Origin: Duganella margarita
GTDB taxonomy: Bacteria; Pseudomonadota; Gammaproteobacteria; Burkholderiales; Burkholderiaceae_D
NCBI RefSeq assembly: GCF_009857535.1
Contig: NZ_WWCS01000011.1
Span: forward strand, 1 to 64,000
Direction: 5' to 3'
DNA: 64,000 bases
Position numbers and translations under genes: made by a program
Notes under the pieces: generated by a model
Told to the model about the DNA's origin: nothing
The model's database searches: none
Seen by the model: only the letters and a program-made list of their open reading frames with translations
Shown here: positions 16,234-25,302 of the stretch, one piece after another
How positions within the stretch are numbered: position 1 is the stretch's first letter
Layout of the letters: every line of letters starts with the position of its first letter

Positions 16234-17262
16234 ATGACGAAGACTCAAGCGGGCAAGAGCCGCGCCAGTGGCCGCATCACGCTGGCGATGGTGGCCAACA
16301 AGGCCGGGGTGGCGACCATGACCGCCTCGCGCGCCATTACCCAGCCGGAGATGGTGTCGCAGGCGCTGCGCGACCGCGTGGAGCGGGCCGTCGCCGAACT
16401 CGGCTACGTGCCCAACCGCGCCGCCCGCGCGCTGGCGTCGTCGCAATCGAAGGTGATCGCGGTGCTGGTGCCGTCGCTGTCCAACGCCGTGTTCACCGAA
16501 GTGCTGGCCGGCATCCAGGACGCGCTGGACGCCGACGATTACCAGATCCTGATCGGCAACACCCGCTATTCCGACAAGGAAGAAGAAAAGCTGATCAACA
16601 CCTACCTGCAATCGAACCCCGACGGCATGCTGCTGTCCGGCCTGAGCCACAGTCCGCGCGTGCAGCAGATGCTGTCCACGCTGCGCATGCCGGTGGTGTC
16701 GATGATGGACATGTCCAGCGATCCCGAGCAGCTGACGGTGGGCTTCTCGCAATTCCAGGCCGGCCACGCGATGACGCGCTATCTGTTAGACAAAGGCCAC
16801 AAGCGGATCGGCTTCATCGGCGCCCAGCTGGACGAACGCACGCTGCGCCGCGCCGAAGGCTACCGCAAGGCGATGCAGGAAGCTGGTCTGGCCGACGTCA
16901 AGCTGGAGGTAATGGTCGCCGAACCGTCCACCATCGCTCTCGGCGCCGAACTGCTGGGCCGCATGCTGGCGCAAGCGCCGGATTGCGACGCCATCTTCTG
17001 CTGCAACGACGACCTGGCGCACGGCGCTATTTACCAGTGCCAGCGGCGCGGCATCGCGGTGCCGTCGCAACTGGCGATCTGCGGCTTCAACGACCTGCCC
17101 GCCTCGGCGTGGATGAATCCGTCGCTGACCACGATCGGCACGCCGCGCTACCGCATCGGCTTCGAGGCCGCCACCCTGCTGCGCTCGGTCATCAAGGGCG
17201 ACAATCCGGTCAACAAGCAGGTTGACCTCGGCTTTACGCTGATGGCGCGCGAGAGCGCATAA
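16234..17262 (+). CDS. LacI-family regulator, GntR-like
   Basis: 342 residues. The N-terminal LacI helix-turn-helix (about 15-60) reads ITLAMVANKAGVATMTASRA, followed by the hinge helix RAARALASSQS. The periplasmic-binding-protein-like effector domain fills the rest. It resembles gluconate repressors (GntR), and its neighbour is a gluconokinase gene. Predicted to repress the downstream sugar-acid cluster and itself through three TGATA-type palindromes, releasing on binding gluconate, cellobionate or a derivative. The effector is inferred from context. Confidence 0.85.
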   Translation: MTKTQAGKSRASGRITLAMVANKAGVATMTASRAITQPEMVSQALRDRVERAVAELGYVPNRAARALASSQSKVIAVLVPSLSNAVFTEVLAGIQDALDADDYQILIGNTRYSDKEEEKLINTYLQSNPDGMLLSGLSHSPRVQQMLSTLRMPVVSMMDMSSDPEQLTVGFSQFQAGHAMTRYLLDKGHKRIGFIGAQLDERTLRRAEGYRKAMQEAGLADVKLEVMVAEPSTIALGAELLGRMLAQAPDCDAIFCCNDDLAHGAIYQCQRRGIAVPSQLAICGFNDLPASAWMNPSLTTIGTPRYRIGFEAATLLRSVIKGDNPVNKQVDLGFTLMARESA

Positions 17263-17340
17263 CTTCTTCAGCACCGCTGCTGCGGCGCAGCATCGATATT
17301 GCTTTACAATTTTTTCAATTTGTCTAAACTCGCTGGAAAC

Positions 17341-17354
17341 TGTTAGCGCTATCA
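17341..17354. promoter_or_regulatory. Operator-like palindrome 2 (upstream of gntK)
   Basis: TGTTAGCGCTATCA lies 15 bp before the gluconokinase ATG and differs from site 1 by two bases. An AT-rich stretch just upstream (17298-17327) could carry the promoter. Confidence 0.6.
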
Positions 17355-17369
17355 TGCATTTGCAAATCA

Positions 17370-17873
17370 ATGACTAATCAAACACAAACTCGCTGGGTGG
17401 TAATGGGCGTCAGCGGCTGCGGCAAGAGCTCGGTCGGGCTGCAGCTGGCCGGCGCGCTGGATGTGCCCTTCCTGGAAGGCGACACCTACCATTCGTATGC
17501 CAACGTCGCCAAGATGACGGCCGGCGTGCCGCTCACCGACAGCGACCGCGCCGACTGGTTGCAAGCGCTGCACCAGCAGATCCGCGACGCGCGCCTGAAA
17601 AACAGCGGCCTGGTACTGTCCTGCTCATCCCTGAAGCGCCGCTACCGCGACCTGCTGCGCAGCGCCGATCCCGAATTGCGCTTCGCCCATCTGGCCGGAC
17701 CGCGCGAGCTGATCGCCAGCCGCATGGCCGCGCGCAAGGATCACTACATGCCGGCCACCCTGCTGGACAGCCAGTTGGCGGCGCTGGAACCGCTGCAGGA
17801 CGACGAAGCCGGCCTCGTGCTCGACATCGGCAAGGCGCCGGCCGAGCTGGTTCAACAGATTTTGCAGACATGA
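17370..17873 (+). CDS. gntK: Gluconokinase
   Basis: 167 residues, the usual length for the GntK/IdnK family. It phosphorylates gluconate to 6-phosphogluconate for the Entner-Doudoroff or pentose phosphate routes. The P-loop GVSGCGKSS begins at residue 13, the family LEGDTYH segment follows, then LSCSSLKRRYRD and HYMPATLLDSQLAALEPL, all diagnostic. Between the regulator and transporter genes; its stop codon is the first part of operator 3. Confidence 0.93.
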   Translation: MTNQTQTRWVVMGVSGCGKSSVGLQLAGALDVPFLEGDTYHSYANVAKMTAGVPLTDSDRADWLQALHQQIRDARLKNSGLVLSCSSLKRRYRDLLRSADPELRFAHLAGPRELIASRMAARKDHYMPATLLDSQLAALEPLQDDEAGLVLDIGKAPAELVQQILQT

Positions 17874-17888
17874 TAGTTACCGCTATCA
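17871..17888. promoter_or_regulatory. Operator-like palindrome 3 (upstream of the transporter)
   Basis: TGATAGTTACCGCTATCA: perfect 6-base arms TGATAG/CTATCA with a 6-base spacer. The right half (AGTTACCGCTATCA) aligns with sites 1 and 2. The gntK TGA stop forms the left end. It lies about 81 bp before the transporter start. Confidence 0.6.
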
Positions 17889-17903
17889 AAAACAGGCTCT
17901 CTC

Positions 17904-17923
17904 CGGAACGGCAACCCGTTCCG
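17904..17923. promoter_or_regulatory. Perfect hairpin in the transporter leader
   Basis: CGGAACGG and CCGTTCCG form an 8-bp stem around CAAC, between operator 3 and the transporter start. No T tract follows, so it is not a standard terminator. It may be an mRNA stability or attenuation element, or a second protein-binding site. Confidence 0.4.
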
Positions 17924-17969
17924 TTCAGGCAGTGATACCCTTGCTGCCTGCTTTTACACGCGCTTGAAG

Positions 17970-19313
17970 ATGACAGTGACCAAACAACTGACCTGGCGGG
18001 AAAAAATCAGCTACGGCGTGGCCGACATGGGGTTCAATTTCTATTGGACCAATATCGCCACCTTCCTGCTGATTTACTACACCGACGTCTTCGGCATTTC
18101 TGCCGCCGCCGCCGCGTCGATGATGTTCACCATCAAAATCATCAACGCCTTCACCGATCCGATGATCGGTGCCGCCGCCGACCGCACCCGCACACGCTGG
18201 GGCAAGTTCCGCCCCTACCTGATCTGGGTGCCGCTGCCGCTGGCCTGCGCCGCCGTGCTCACCTACAGCACGCCCGATCTGTCGGCCGACGGCAAGATCA
18301 TCTGGGCCTACGGCAGCTACCTGGCCATGATGGTCTGCTACACCTGCATCAACATTCCATACAACGCGCTGTCCGGCGTGCTGTCGGCCGATCCGCAGGA
18401 GCGCTCCACCGTCAACGGTTTGCGCTTCATCTTCGCCTTCGCCGGCGGCACGGTGGTGACGGCGGCCACGCCGGCGCTGGTGCATTGGCTGGGCGGCGGC
18501 AACGACAAGTTGGGCTGGCAGCTCACCATGCTGACGTGGAGCGTGTTCGCCTCGCTGCTGTTCGTGCTGACTTTCCTCAACACGCGCGAGCGCATCGTGC
18601 CCGTCGCCGCGCAACAAAGCAACGTCTGGCAGGACATCCGCGACCTGTCGCAGAACCGTCCCTGGATGGCGCTGTTTTTCCTGGCGCTGATTATCATGAT
18701 CACCATCACGCTGCGCACCAGCAGCGCGGCCTATTACTTCAAGTACGTGGTGCAGCGGCCGGAGTTGATGGCGACCTTTGTGCCGGCCTATATGCTGTCG
18801 GCCGCCGCCGGCGCCTCGCTCACGCCGCTGATGACGCGCTTCGTCGACAAGAAGAAGCTGATGATGATACTGATGACGATTACCGCCGTGCTGTCGTCGG
18901 CCTTCTTCTTTGTGCCGAAGGACCAGGTGTGGCTGATGTTCGCGCTGCAGATCGGCATGGGCCTGGCGCTCGGCCCCAAGTCGCCGCTGGCCTTCTCCAT
19001 GTACGCCGACACCGCCGACTACAACGAATGGCGCACCGGCCGCCGCGCCACCGCCATGACCTTCGCCGCCGCCACCTTCTCGCAGAAGCTGGGCACCGCG
19101 ATTGCAGTGGCAGTGATCGGCTCGATCTTCACCCAGCTGGGCTACGTCGCCAATGCCGTGCAAAGCGCCGGCTCGCAGGCGGGCATTGTCTGGCTGATGT
19201 CCTTTATTCCGGCCGCCTTCGCGCTGCTTGCAGTGGCCGTGATGTTCTTCTATAACCTCGATAACAACAAGCTGCTGCAGATCCAGGCGGATCTGGAAGC
19301 GCGCAAGATCTGA
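17970..19313 (+). CDS. GPH-family (MFS) sugar/sugar-acid:cation symporter
   Basis: 447 residues from ATG 17970 (an in-frame TTG lies two codons earlier). About 12 hydrophobic segments. The opening LTWREKISYGVADMGFNFYW and the loop DRTRTRWGKFRPYLIW are signatures of the glycoside-pentoside-hexuronide:cation symporters (the MelB/XynP/GusB family). The C-terminal NLDNNKLLQIQADLEARK is also typical. Lying between gluconokinase and a GH94 phosphorylase, it probably imports the disaccharide acid processed here, most likely cellobionate; the substrate is inferred from context. Confidence 0.85.
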   Translation: MTVTKQLTWREKISYGVADMGFNFYWTNIATFLLIYYTDVFGISAAAAASMMFTIKIINAFTDPMIGAAADRTRTRWGKFRPYLIWVPLPLACAAVLTYSTPDLSADGKIIWAYGSYLAMMVCYTCINIPYNALSGVLSADPQERSTVNGLRFIFAFAGGTVVTAATPALVHWLGGGNDKLGWQLTMLTWSVFASLLFVLTFLNTRERIVPVAAQQSNVWQDIRDLSQNRPWMALFFLALIIMITITLRTSSAAYYFKYVVQRPELMATFVPAYMLSAAAGASLTPLMTRFVDKKKLMMILMTITAVLSSAFFFVPKDQVWLMFALQIGMGLALGPKSPLAFSMYADTADYNEWRTGRRATAMTFAAATFSQKLGTAIAVAVIGSIFTQLGYVANAVQSAGSQAGIVWLMSFIPAAFALLAVAVMFFYNLDNNKLLQIQADLEARKI

Positions 19314-19325
19314 CGGAGAGTGATG

Positions 19326-21695
19326 ATGCTACGCCCAACCCACAACGGCGACCGCTACGAATTGAGCAGTCCTACCGCGATGCCGCAGGCGGCCGGCTTC
19401 CTGTGGAATCAGAAGATGATGATACAGGTCACCTGCCGCGGCTACGCCACCGCGCAGTTCATGCAGCCGGAACCGGCCAAGTACGCGCACGCCCCTAACC
19501 TGGAGGCCAAGACCTTCATGCAGCCGGAGCAGAATTACTACGCCCATCATCCGGGCCGCTTCTTCTACATCAAGGATGAGGAAACCGGTGCGCTGTTCTC
19601 GGCGCCATATGAGCCGGTGCGCGCGCCGGTGGACAGCTACGCCTTCTCGGTCGGCAAGGCCAACCTGGCCTGGACCGTCGAGCACCTGGGCATACGGCTG
19701 GAACTGACTCTTGGTTTGCCGGTGGCGGATGTGGTGGAACTGTGGTCGCTGCGCGTGACCAATCTGTCGGGCCGCGCGCGCAAGCTGAGTGTTTACCCTT
19801 ACTTCCCTGTCGGGTATATGTCGTGGATGAACCAGTCGGGCGAATACCGCGCGGACCTGGGCGGCGTGGTGGCCAACAGCGTCACGCCGTATCAAAAGGT
19901 GGCGGACTACTTCAAGCAAAAAGACTTCAAGGACAAGACCTACTTCCTGTGCGAGCAGCCGCCGGACGCCTGGGAAGTGCGGCAGTCGGCGTTTGAAGGC
20001 GAAGGCGGTTTGCATGCGCCGTCCGCCATCACCGCAGAACAGATGGGTAACAGCGACGCGCGCTACGAGACGCCCACCGCCGCCGTGCAGTACCGCGTCA
20101 CGCTGGCCGATGGCGAGGCGCGCGACTACCGCTTCCTGTTCGGCCCCGCGTTTGACGACGCCGAAATCCAGGCGGTGCGCGCCAAATACCTGAGCGCCGA
20201 CGCCTTCCAGGCCACCGCCGCCGACTACGCCGCCTATGTCGCCAGCGGTCACGGATGCCTGCGCATCGAAACGCCGGACGCGGACCTCGACAACTTCGTC
20301 AACCACTGGCTGCCGCGCCAGGTGTTCTACCACGGCGACGTCAATCGTCTCAGCACCGATCCGCAAACCCGCAACTACCTGCAGGACAATATGGGCATGA
20401 GCTTCATCAAGCCCAGTGTGATGCGCAAGGCCTTCCTGCACGCGCTGTCGCAGCAGGAAGCCACCGGCGCCATGCCGGACGGGATCCTGCTGACCGAGGG
20501 GGCGGAACTCAAATACATCAACCAGGTGCCGCACACCGACCATTGCGTGTGGCTGCCGGTGGCACTCAAGGTCTACCTCGACGAAACCGCCGACTACGAT
20601 ATTCTTAACGAAGACGTGGTGGGCAAGGAGACCGGCGTCGCCCTCACCGTGTCCGAACGCGTAAGCAGCGCCATGGACTGGCTGCTGCAGGCGCGCGACA
20701 AGCGTGGCCTGAGCTACATCGCGCAGGGCGACTGGTGCGATCCGATGAACATGGTCGGCTACAAGGGCCGCGGTGTGTCCGGGTGGCTGACCGTGGCCAC
20801 CGCCTACGCGCTCAATCTGTGGGCCGAGATTTGCGAGACCAGCGGCGCCAGTTCCTCGCTGGCGGAAAGCGCCAAGCATTTCCGCGCCGGCGCCCGCAGC
20901 GTCAACCGCGCCGCCAACGAACATCTGTGGGACGGCGACTGGTTCGCGCGCGGCATCACCGACGATAACGTCACCTTCGGCATCCGCAAGGACCAGCAAG
21001 GCCGCATCTGGCTCAACCCGCAGGCCTGGGCCATCCTTGGCGGCGCCGCCAATGCCGGACAGCGCGCCTCGATGGTGGCGCAGGTGGAGCAGCAGCTGGT
21101 CACGCCGTACGGCGTGCAGATGTTCGCGCCGCCGTTCAGCGCCATGCGCGACGACGTCGGCCGCGTGACGCAAAAGCATCCGGGATCGGCGGAGAACGGC
21201 GCGGTGTACAACCACGCGGCGATCTTCTACATCTACAGCCTGTACACGATCAACGAGAGCGACCGCGCCTACGAACTGCTGCGCCGCATGCTGCCCGGCC
21301 CGAGCGAAGCCGATTACCGGCAACGGGGCCAGCTGCCGGTGTTTATCCCGAATTATTATCGCGGCGCGTACCACGAGTATCCGCGCACCGCGGGCCGTTC
21401 CAGCCAGTTGTTTAATACCGGCACGGTGTCGTGGGTCTACCTGTGCTTCGTCGAAGGCCTGTGCGGCTTGAAGGGCTGCAGCGATGGGCTGAGCATCAAG
21501 CCGCAGTTGCCGTCGCATTGGGACGGCATCAAGGTGGTGCGCCAGTTCCGTCACGCCACTTTCAACGTGTCTATACAACGCGCGGACGTCGCCGAAATAC
21601 AGGTGTGGCAGGACGGGAAGCGTTTGACTGAAAACGTTATCAAAGGTATCGTTGCGGGCGGAGCATACGCGTTGGAGGTTCTGATCCCACGCTAA
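19326..21695 (+). CDS. GH94 phosphorylase, probably cellobionic acid phosphorylase
   Basis: 789 residues from ATG 19326, 7 bases after GGAG (alternative GTG/ATG starts at 19320 and 19323). The layout is that of glycoside hydrolase family 94: N-terminal beta-sandwich (about 1-290, with SWMNQSGEYRADLGG) and a C-terminal (alpha/alpha)6 barrel with DNMGMSFIKPSVMRKAFLHA. The general-acid Asp is D472 in GDWCDPMNMVG, matching the GDWND position of cellobiose phosphorylases. Family members split beta-glucosides with phosphate to alpha-glucose-1-phosphate. Adjacent gluconokinase and a GntR-like regulator point to cellobionate as substrate, giving Glc-1-P plus gluconate. Cellobiose or laminaribiose remain alternatives. 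Confidence 0.8.
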   Translation: MLRPTHNGDRYELSSPTAMPQAAGFLWNQKMMIQVTCRGYATAQFMQPEPAKYAHAPNLEAKTFMQPEQNYYAHHPGRFFYIKDEETGALFSAPYEPVRAPVDSYAFSVGKANLAWTVEHLGIRLELTLGLPVADVVELWSLRVTNLSGRARKLSVYPYFPVGYMSWMNQSGEYRADLGGVVANSVTPYQKVADYFKQKDFKDKTYFLCEQPPDAWEVRQSAFEGEGGLHAPSAITAEQMGNSDARYETPTAAVQYRVTLADGEARDYRFLFGPAFDDAEIQAVRAKYLSADAFQATAADYAAYVASGHGCLRIETPDADLDNFVNHWLPRQVFYHGDVNRLSTDPQTRNYLQDNMGMSFIKPSVMRKAFLHALSQQEATGAMPDGILLTEGAELKYINQVPHTDHCVWLPVALKVYLDETADYDILNEDVVGKETGVALTVSERVSSAMDWLLQARDKRGLSYIAQGDWCDPMNMVGYKGRGVSGWLTVATAYALNLWAEICETSGASSSLAESAKHFRAGARSVNRAANEHLWDGDWFARGITDDNVTFGIRKDQQGRIWLNPQAWAILGGAANAGQRASMVAQVEQQLVTPYGVQMFAPPFSAMRDDVGRVTQKHPGSAENGAVYNHAAIFYIYSLYTINESDRAYELLRRMLPGPSEADYRQRGQLPVFIPNYYRGAYHEYPRTAGRSSQLFNTGTVSWVYLCFVEGLCGLKGCSDGLSIKPQLPSHWDGIKVVRQFRHATFNVSIQRADVAEIQVWQDGKRLTENVIKGIVAGGAYALEVLIPR

Positions 21696-21727
21696 ATTAA
21701 CTTAAAATTATAAGGACACTGTATCGT

Positions 21728-23971
21728 ATGAAGAAGCGTCTCTGGCTGTCTCTGGCACTGGCTTATCCACTTATGTTGACCGGCGCCCACGCCGCAGACG
21801 CACCGCAACCCTGGCTCGACGCCAAGCAGTCGCCCGACGCGCGGGCCGACCAGCTGGTCAAGGCGATGACGCTGGATGAAAAAATCCAGACCGTGTTCGC
21901 CTACTTCTCGACCGAATTCTCGCCGAAAAAATACGAGCAGCCGAAAGAAGGCCGTCCCGATTCGGCCGGCTATGTGCCGGGCATCGCGCGCCTTGGCCTG
22001 CCGCCGCAATGGCAATCGGATGCCGGCGTTGGCGTCGCCACGCAGGCCGTGTCCAAAAAACCGTATGAACGCACTTCCCTGCCCTCCGGCCTAGCCACCA
22101 CCGCCACCTGGAATCCGCAGCTGGCCTTCGCCGGCGGCGCGATGATCGGCAGCGAGGCGCGCAGCACCGGCTTTAACGTGCTGTTGGCCGGCGGCGTCAA
22201 TCTGATGCGCGAACCGCGCAATGGCCGCAACTTCGAATACGGCGGCGAAGATCCGCTGCTGGCCGGCGTGATGGTCGGCGAACAGATTCGCGGCATCCAG
22301 TCGAACCACATCATTTCGACCGTCAAGCACTACGCTTTCAACGATCAGGAAACCAACCGCAATCACATCAACGTCAAGATCGCCGACAAGGCCGGCCGCA
22401 TGTCGGACCTGCTGGCGCTGCAATTTGCCATCGAGCGCGGCGATCCGGGTTCGGTGATGTGCGCATACAACCGCGTCAACGGCGACTACGCCTGCGAGAA
22501 CGACTACCTGCTCAACGAAGTGCTGAAGAAGGACTGGAAGTACACCGGGTACGTGATGTCCGACTGGGGCGCGACCCACTCCACCATCCCGGCCGCCAAC
22601 CGTGGCCTGGACCAGCAGTCCGGCTTCCCGTTCGATAAATCGGGCTACTTCAATGAAGCGTTGAAGGAAGCGGTGGTCAATCGTCACGTGCAGGAAGCAC
22701 GCCTGAACGACATGGTCAAGCGCATCACCCGCACCATGTTCGCGCACGGCGTGGTCGAGCATCCGGTGTCGACGCCAACGTCGGCCGATGCCGGCATCGA
22801 CTTCGCCGCACACGGCAAGGTCACCCAGGCCGATGCCGAAGAAGCCATCGTGCTGCTGAAAAACCAGAACGACCTGCTGCCGCTGGCGGCCAGCGCGCGC
22901 AACATCGTCATCATTGGCGGTCACGCGGACGTGGGCGTGCTGTCGGGCGGCGGTTCGGCGCAGGTCTATCCAAAAGGCGGTTCGGCGGTGCCGAATGAAG
23001 GCCCGGCCTACTTCCCAGGCCCGATCGTCTATCACCGCTCGTCGCCGATGGGCGAACTGGCGGCGCTGACCAAGGCCAAGCTGACCTACAGCGACGGCAA
23101 GGACGTCGCCGCCGCCGCCAAGCTGGCCGCCGGCGCCGATGTGGTCATCGTATTTGGCAACCAGTGGATGGCGGAGAGCTTCGACAGCGACGATCTGAAT
23201 CTGCCGAACAAGCAGGATGACCTGATTGCCGCCGTGGCCAAGGCCAATCCGAAAACCGTGGTGGTGCTGCAAACCGGCGGCCCGGTGGTGATGCCATGGC
23301 TGAACGACGTCGGCGCGGTGCTGGAAGCCTGGTATCCGGGCAGCAACGGCGGCGCCGCGATTGCGCGCGTGCTGAGCGGCGAAGTCAATCCATCCGGCCG
23401 TCTGCCTGCCACCTTCCCTGCTTCGCTGGCGCAGCTGCCGCGTCCTAAACTCGATGGCGACGCCAAGACCAAGGATGAGAACATCATCGAGAAGGTCACC
23501 ACCGACTACAACATCGAAGGCGCGGCAGTCGGCTACAAGTGGTTTGACCTGAAGGGCCACAAGCCGCTGTTCCCGTTCGGTTACGGCCTGTCGTACAGCA
23601 GCTTTGCGCTGGAGGGTTTGAGCGCCAAGCCAGCCGGTAACGGTATCGAGGTCAGCTTCAGCATCAAGAACACCGGCAAGCGCGATGGCAAGTCGGTGGG
23701 CCAGGTGTACGTGTCGCCGGTCAGCGGCGGCTGGGAAGCGCCTAAACGCCTCGGCGGCTGGGACAAGCTGGCTCTGAAGGCGGGCGCCAGCGGCAAGGTC
23801 ACGGTAAAGATCGATCCACGCCTACTGGGCGTGTACGACAGCGCCAGCAAGACCTGGAAGATCGCGGCCGGCGAATACCTGGTAACCCTGGCCGAATCGG
23901 CCGGCGCCAAGCCGGCGGCCAGCGTCAAGGTCAAGCTGGCTGCGAAGACGGTGGACGTCAACGGCCGCTAA
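21728..23971 (+). CDS. bglX: Exported GH3 beta-glucosidase (BglX-like)
   Basis: 747 residues with a signal peptide (1-22, cleavage after AHA), so periplasmic or secreted. Family 3 fold: N-terminal barrel with VKHYAFNDQETNRNH (the conserved KHF/Y region) and nucleophile D279 in GYVMSDWGATHS, a middle alpha/beta sandwich, and a C-terminal fibronectin-III-like domain (from about 630, VGQVYVSPVSGGWEAPKRLG). It releases glucose from the non-reducing end of beta-glucosides such as cello-oligosaccharides. It starts 32 bp after the GH94 gene and probably shares its transcript, supplying or competing for short oligosaccharides before import. Confidence 0.92.
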   Translation: MKKRLWLSLALAYPLMLTGAHAADAPQPWLDAKQSPDARADQLVKAMTLDEKIQTVFAYFSTEFSPKKYEQPKEGRPDSAGYVPGIARLGLPPQWQSDAGVGVATQAVSKKPYERTSLPSGLATTATWNPQLAFAGGAMIGSEARSTGFNVLLAGGVNLMREPRNGRNFEYGGEDPLLAGVMVGEQIRGIQSNHIISTVKHYAFNDQETNRNHINVKIADKAGRMSDLLALQFAIERGDPGSVMCAYNRVNGDYACENDYLLNEVLKKDWKYTGYVMSDWGATHSTIPAANRGLDQQSGFPFDKSGYFNEALKEAVVNRHVQEARLNDMVKRITRTMFAHGVVEHPVSTPTSADAGIDFAAHGKVTQADAEEAIVLLKNQNDLLPLAASARNIVIIGGHADVGVLSGGGSAQVYPKGGSAVPNEGPAYFPGPIVYHRSSPMGELAALTKAKLTYSDGKDVAAAAKLAAGADVVIVFGNQWMAESFDSDDLNLPNKQDDLIAAVAKANPKTVVVLQTGGPVVMPWLNDVGAVLEAWYPGSNGGAAIARVLSGEVNPSGRLPATFPASLAQLPRPKLDGDAKTKDENIIEKVTTDYNIEGAAVGYKWFDLKGHKPLFPFGYGLSYSSFALEGLSAKPAGNGIEVSFSIKNTGKRDGKSVGQVYVSPVSGGWEAPKRLGGWDKLALKAGASGKVTVKIDPRLLGVYDSASKTWKIAAGEYLVTLAESAGAKPAASVKVKLAAKTVDVNGR

Positions 23972-23980
23972 GCGCGGCGT

Positions 23981-24010
23981 ACGCTGCACGGCTTGCGGGC
24001 CGTGCAGCGT
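23981..24010 (+). terminator. Hairpin at the end of the cellobionate cluster
   Basis: ACGCTGCACGG and CCGTGCAGCGT form a perfect 11-bp stem with an 8-base loop, starting 9 bp after the bglX stop. There is no T tract, so it may be a Rho-type end or an mRNA 3'-stabilising structure rather than an intrinsic terminator. Confidence 0.5.
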
Positions 24011-24081
24011 CTATCACCGTGCGGCGACTCTTCTTTGCAACAGTACAAGCTGCTGGTCAAGGACGGCGTTAAACTGGGCGC

Positions 24082-25293
24082 ATGCCACTCACTCCCAACA
24101 AGCAAGCCGAATTGCAGCGCGCTTTACAGGACGCGATGGCCGATCACGCCCTGCTGGCGGCCATGCCCGACTTGCAGCCGATGGCCGGCACGCCGCCACT
24201 GCCGGCTGGCCTGATCGCGGATGGCGAACTGCACATCGTGCGCCACAAGGTCAGCGGCTGCGTGCAATTCGTGTTTCCGGGTGACGCCGGCCCGGCGACG
24301 GGACAGACGCTGGCGCGGCAATCGGGCTGGGACTGGATCGTGCAAGCCACCATCAACACTGCGGCGCAGATGACACAGGCGATGATCGACAAGATCGAAG
24401 CGCACCATCAGCCGGAACGTCTGCTGGCGCTGCGCCACGGCTACGACCAGACGGCGACGACGGCCGAACTCGGCGCTGCACGCGGACACAAGGTATTGCT
24501 GCTGGTACACGGCGTGTTCAGCTCGACCCGAGGCGCGTTTGGCGACCTAGATCTACAACCGCTGCTGGAGCGCTACGAAGGCCGCGTGTTCGGCTACGAC
24601 CATTGGACCATCGGCCGCACGCCGCAGCAGAACGCCATGAACCTGCTGCACCGGCTGCCGGCAAATGCCAACTGGGAGGTGGATATTCTGTGCCACAGCC
24701 GTGGCGGACTGGTGGTGCGCTCGTTACTGACCGAGGGCATGGCCGACATCGCGCGGGCACGCGCCGGACGCATCGCCAAGGTTGGCAAGGTGATGTTTGT
24801 GGCGGCGGCCAACCGGGGTTCGCCGCTGGCTGATCCGGACGAAATCAAACACTTTCTCAACGTCGCGGCGTTGCTGGCGTCGTTCAGCGGCGGCATGGGG
24901 CTGGATCTGGTGATCGGACTGGCGCGGATGGTGGTGTCGTTGGGCTTTGGCCAGCCGAGTGTGCAGGCCCTGGCCAGCGGCTCGGCGCTGATCGAGCTAC
25001 TCAACCGCAGCGGCACACTGCTGACCAGCGCCAGCAACTACTACGCCCGCGCCAACTTCGACTATGGCGACTCGGTGCTGGAACGCGCTGGCTCCCTGAT
25101 CAGCAACGCCCTGATCGACAGCGCCAACGACATGGTCGTGCCGTACGACAGCGTGCTGCTGCCAGAAGCCGCACCCGACGCCGACCACATGCTCAGCTTC
25201 GGCAGCGCCGAACAAAAACAAGCCACCGTCTGGCACACCGATTTCTTCCGCCAACCCGCGACCCGCGATTTTGTGCTGCGCAACCTGGCTTAG
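24082..25293 (+). CDS. Alpha/beta-hydrolase, lipase/esterase-like
   Basis: 403 residues, no signal peptide. The domain core shows an oxyanion strand LLLVHGVFSS, a nucleophile elbow CHSRGG with S206, an acid candidate D350 in SANDMVVP and a base candidate H385 in TVWHTDFF. The elbow has Cys where GHSxGG would be usual, giving C-x-S-x-G. The first 140 residues are an extra N-terminal region of unknown type. It may act on an acyl ester or lipid substrate in the cytoplasm. Stands alone; convergent with rnfH. Confidence 0.65.
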   Translation: MPLTPNKQAELQRALQDAMADHALLAAMPDLQPMAGTPPLPAGLIADGELHIVRHKVSGCVQFVFPGDAGPATGQTLARQSGWDWIVQATINTAAQMTQAMIDKIEAHHQPERLLALRHGYDQTATTAELGAARGHKVLLLVHGVFSSTRGAFGDLDLQPLLERYEGRVFGYDHWTIGRTPQQNAMNLLHRLPANANWEVDILCHSRGGLVVRSLLTEGMADIARARAGRIAKVGKVMFVAAANRGSPLADPDEIKHFLNVAALLASFSGGMGLDLVIGLARMVVSLGFGQPSVQALASGSALIELLNRSGTLLTSASNYYARANFDYGDSVLERAGSLISNALIDSANDMVVPYDSVLLPEAAPDADHMLSFGSAEQKQATVWHTDFFRQPATRDFVLRNLA

Positions 25294-25302
25294 CGGCGCT
25301 GC

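Noticed and set aside
19329..21578. 749-residue minus-strand frame opposite the GH94 gene
   Set aside because: Antisense shadow; the GH94 frame has domain motifs and a ribosome site.
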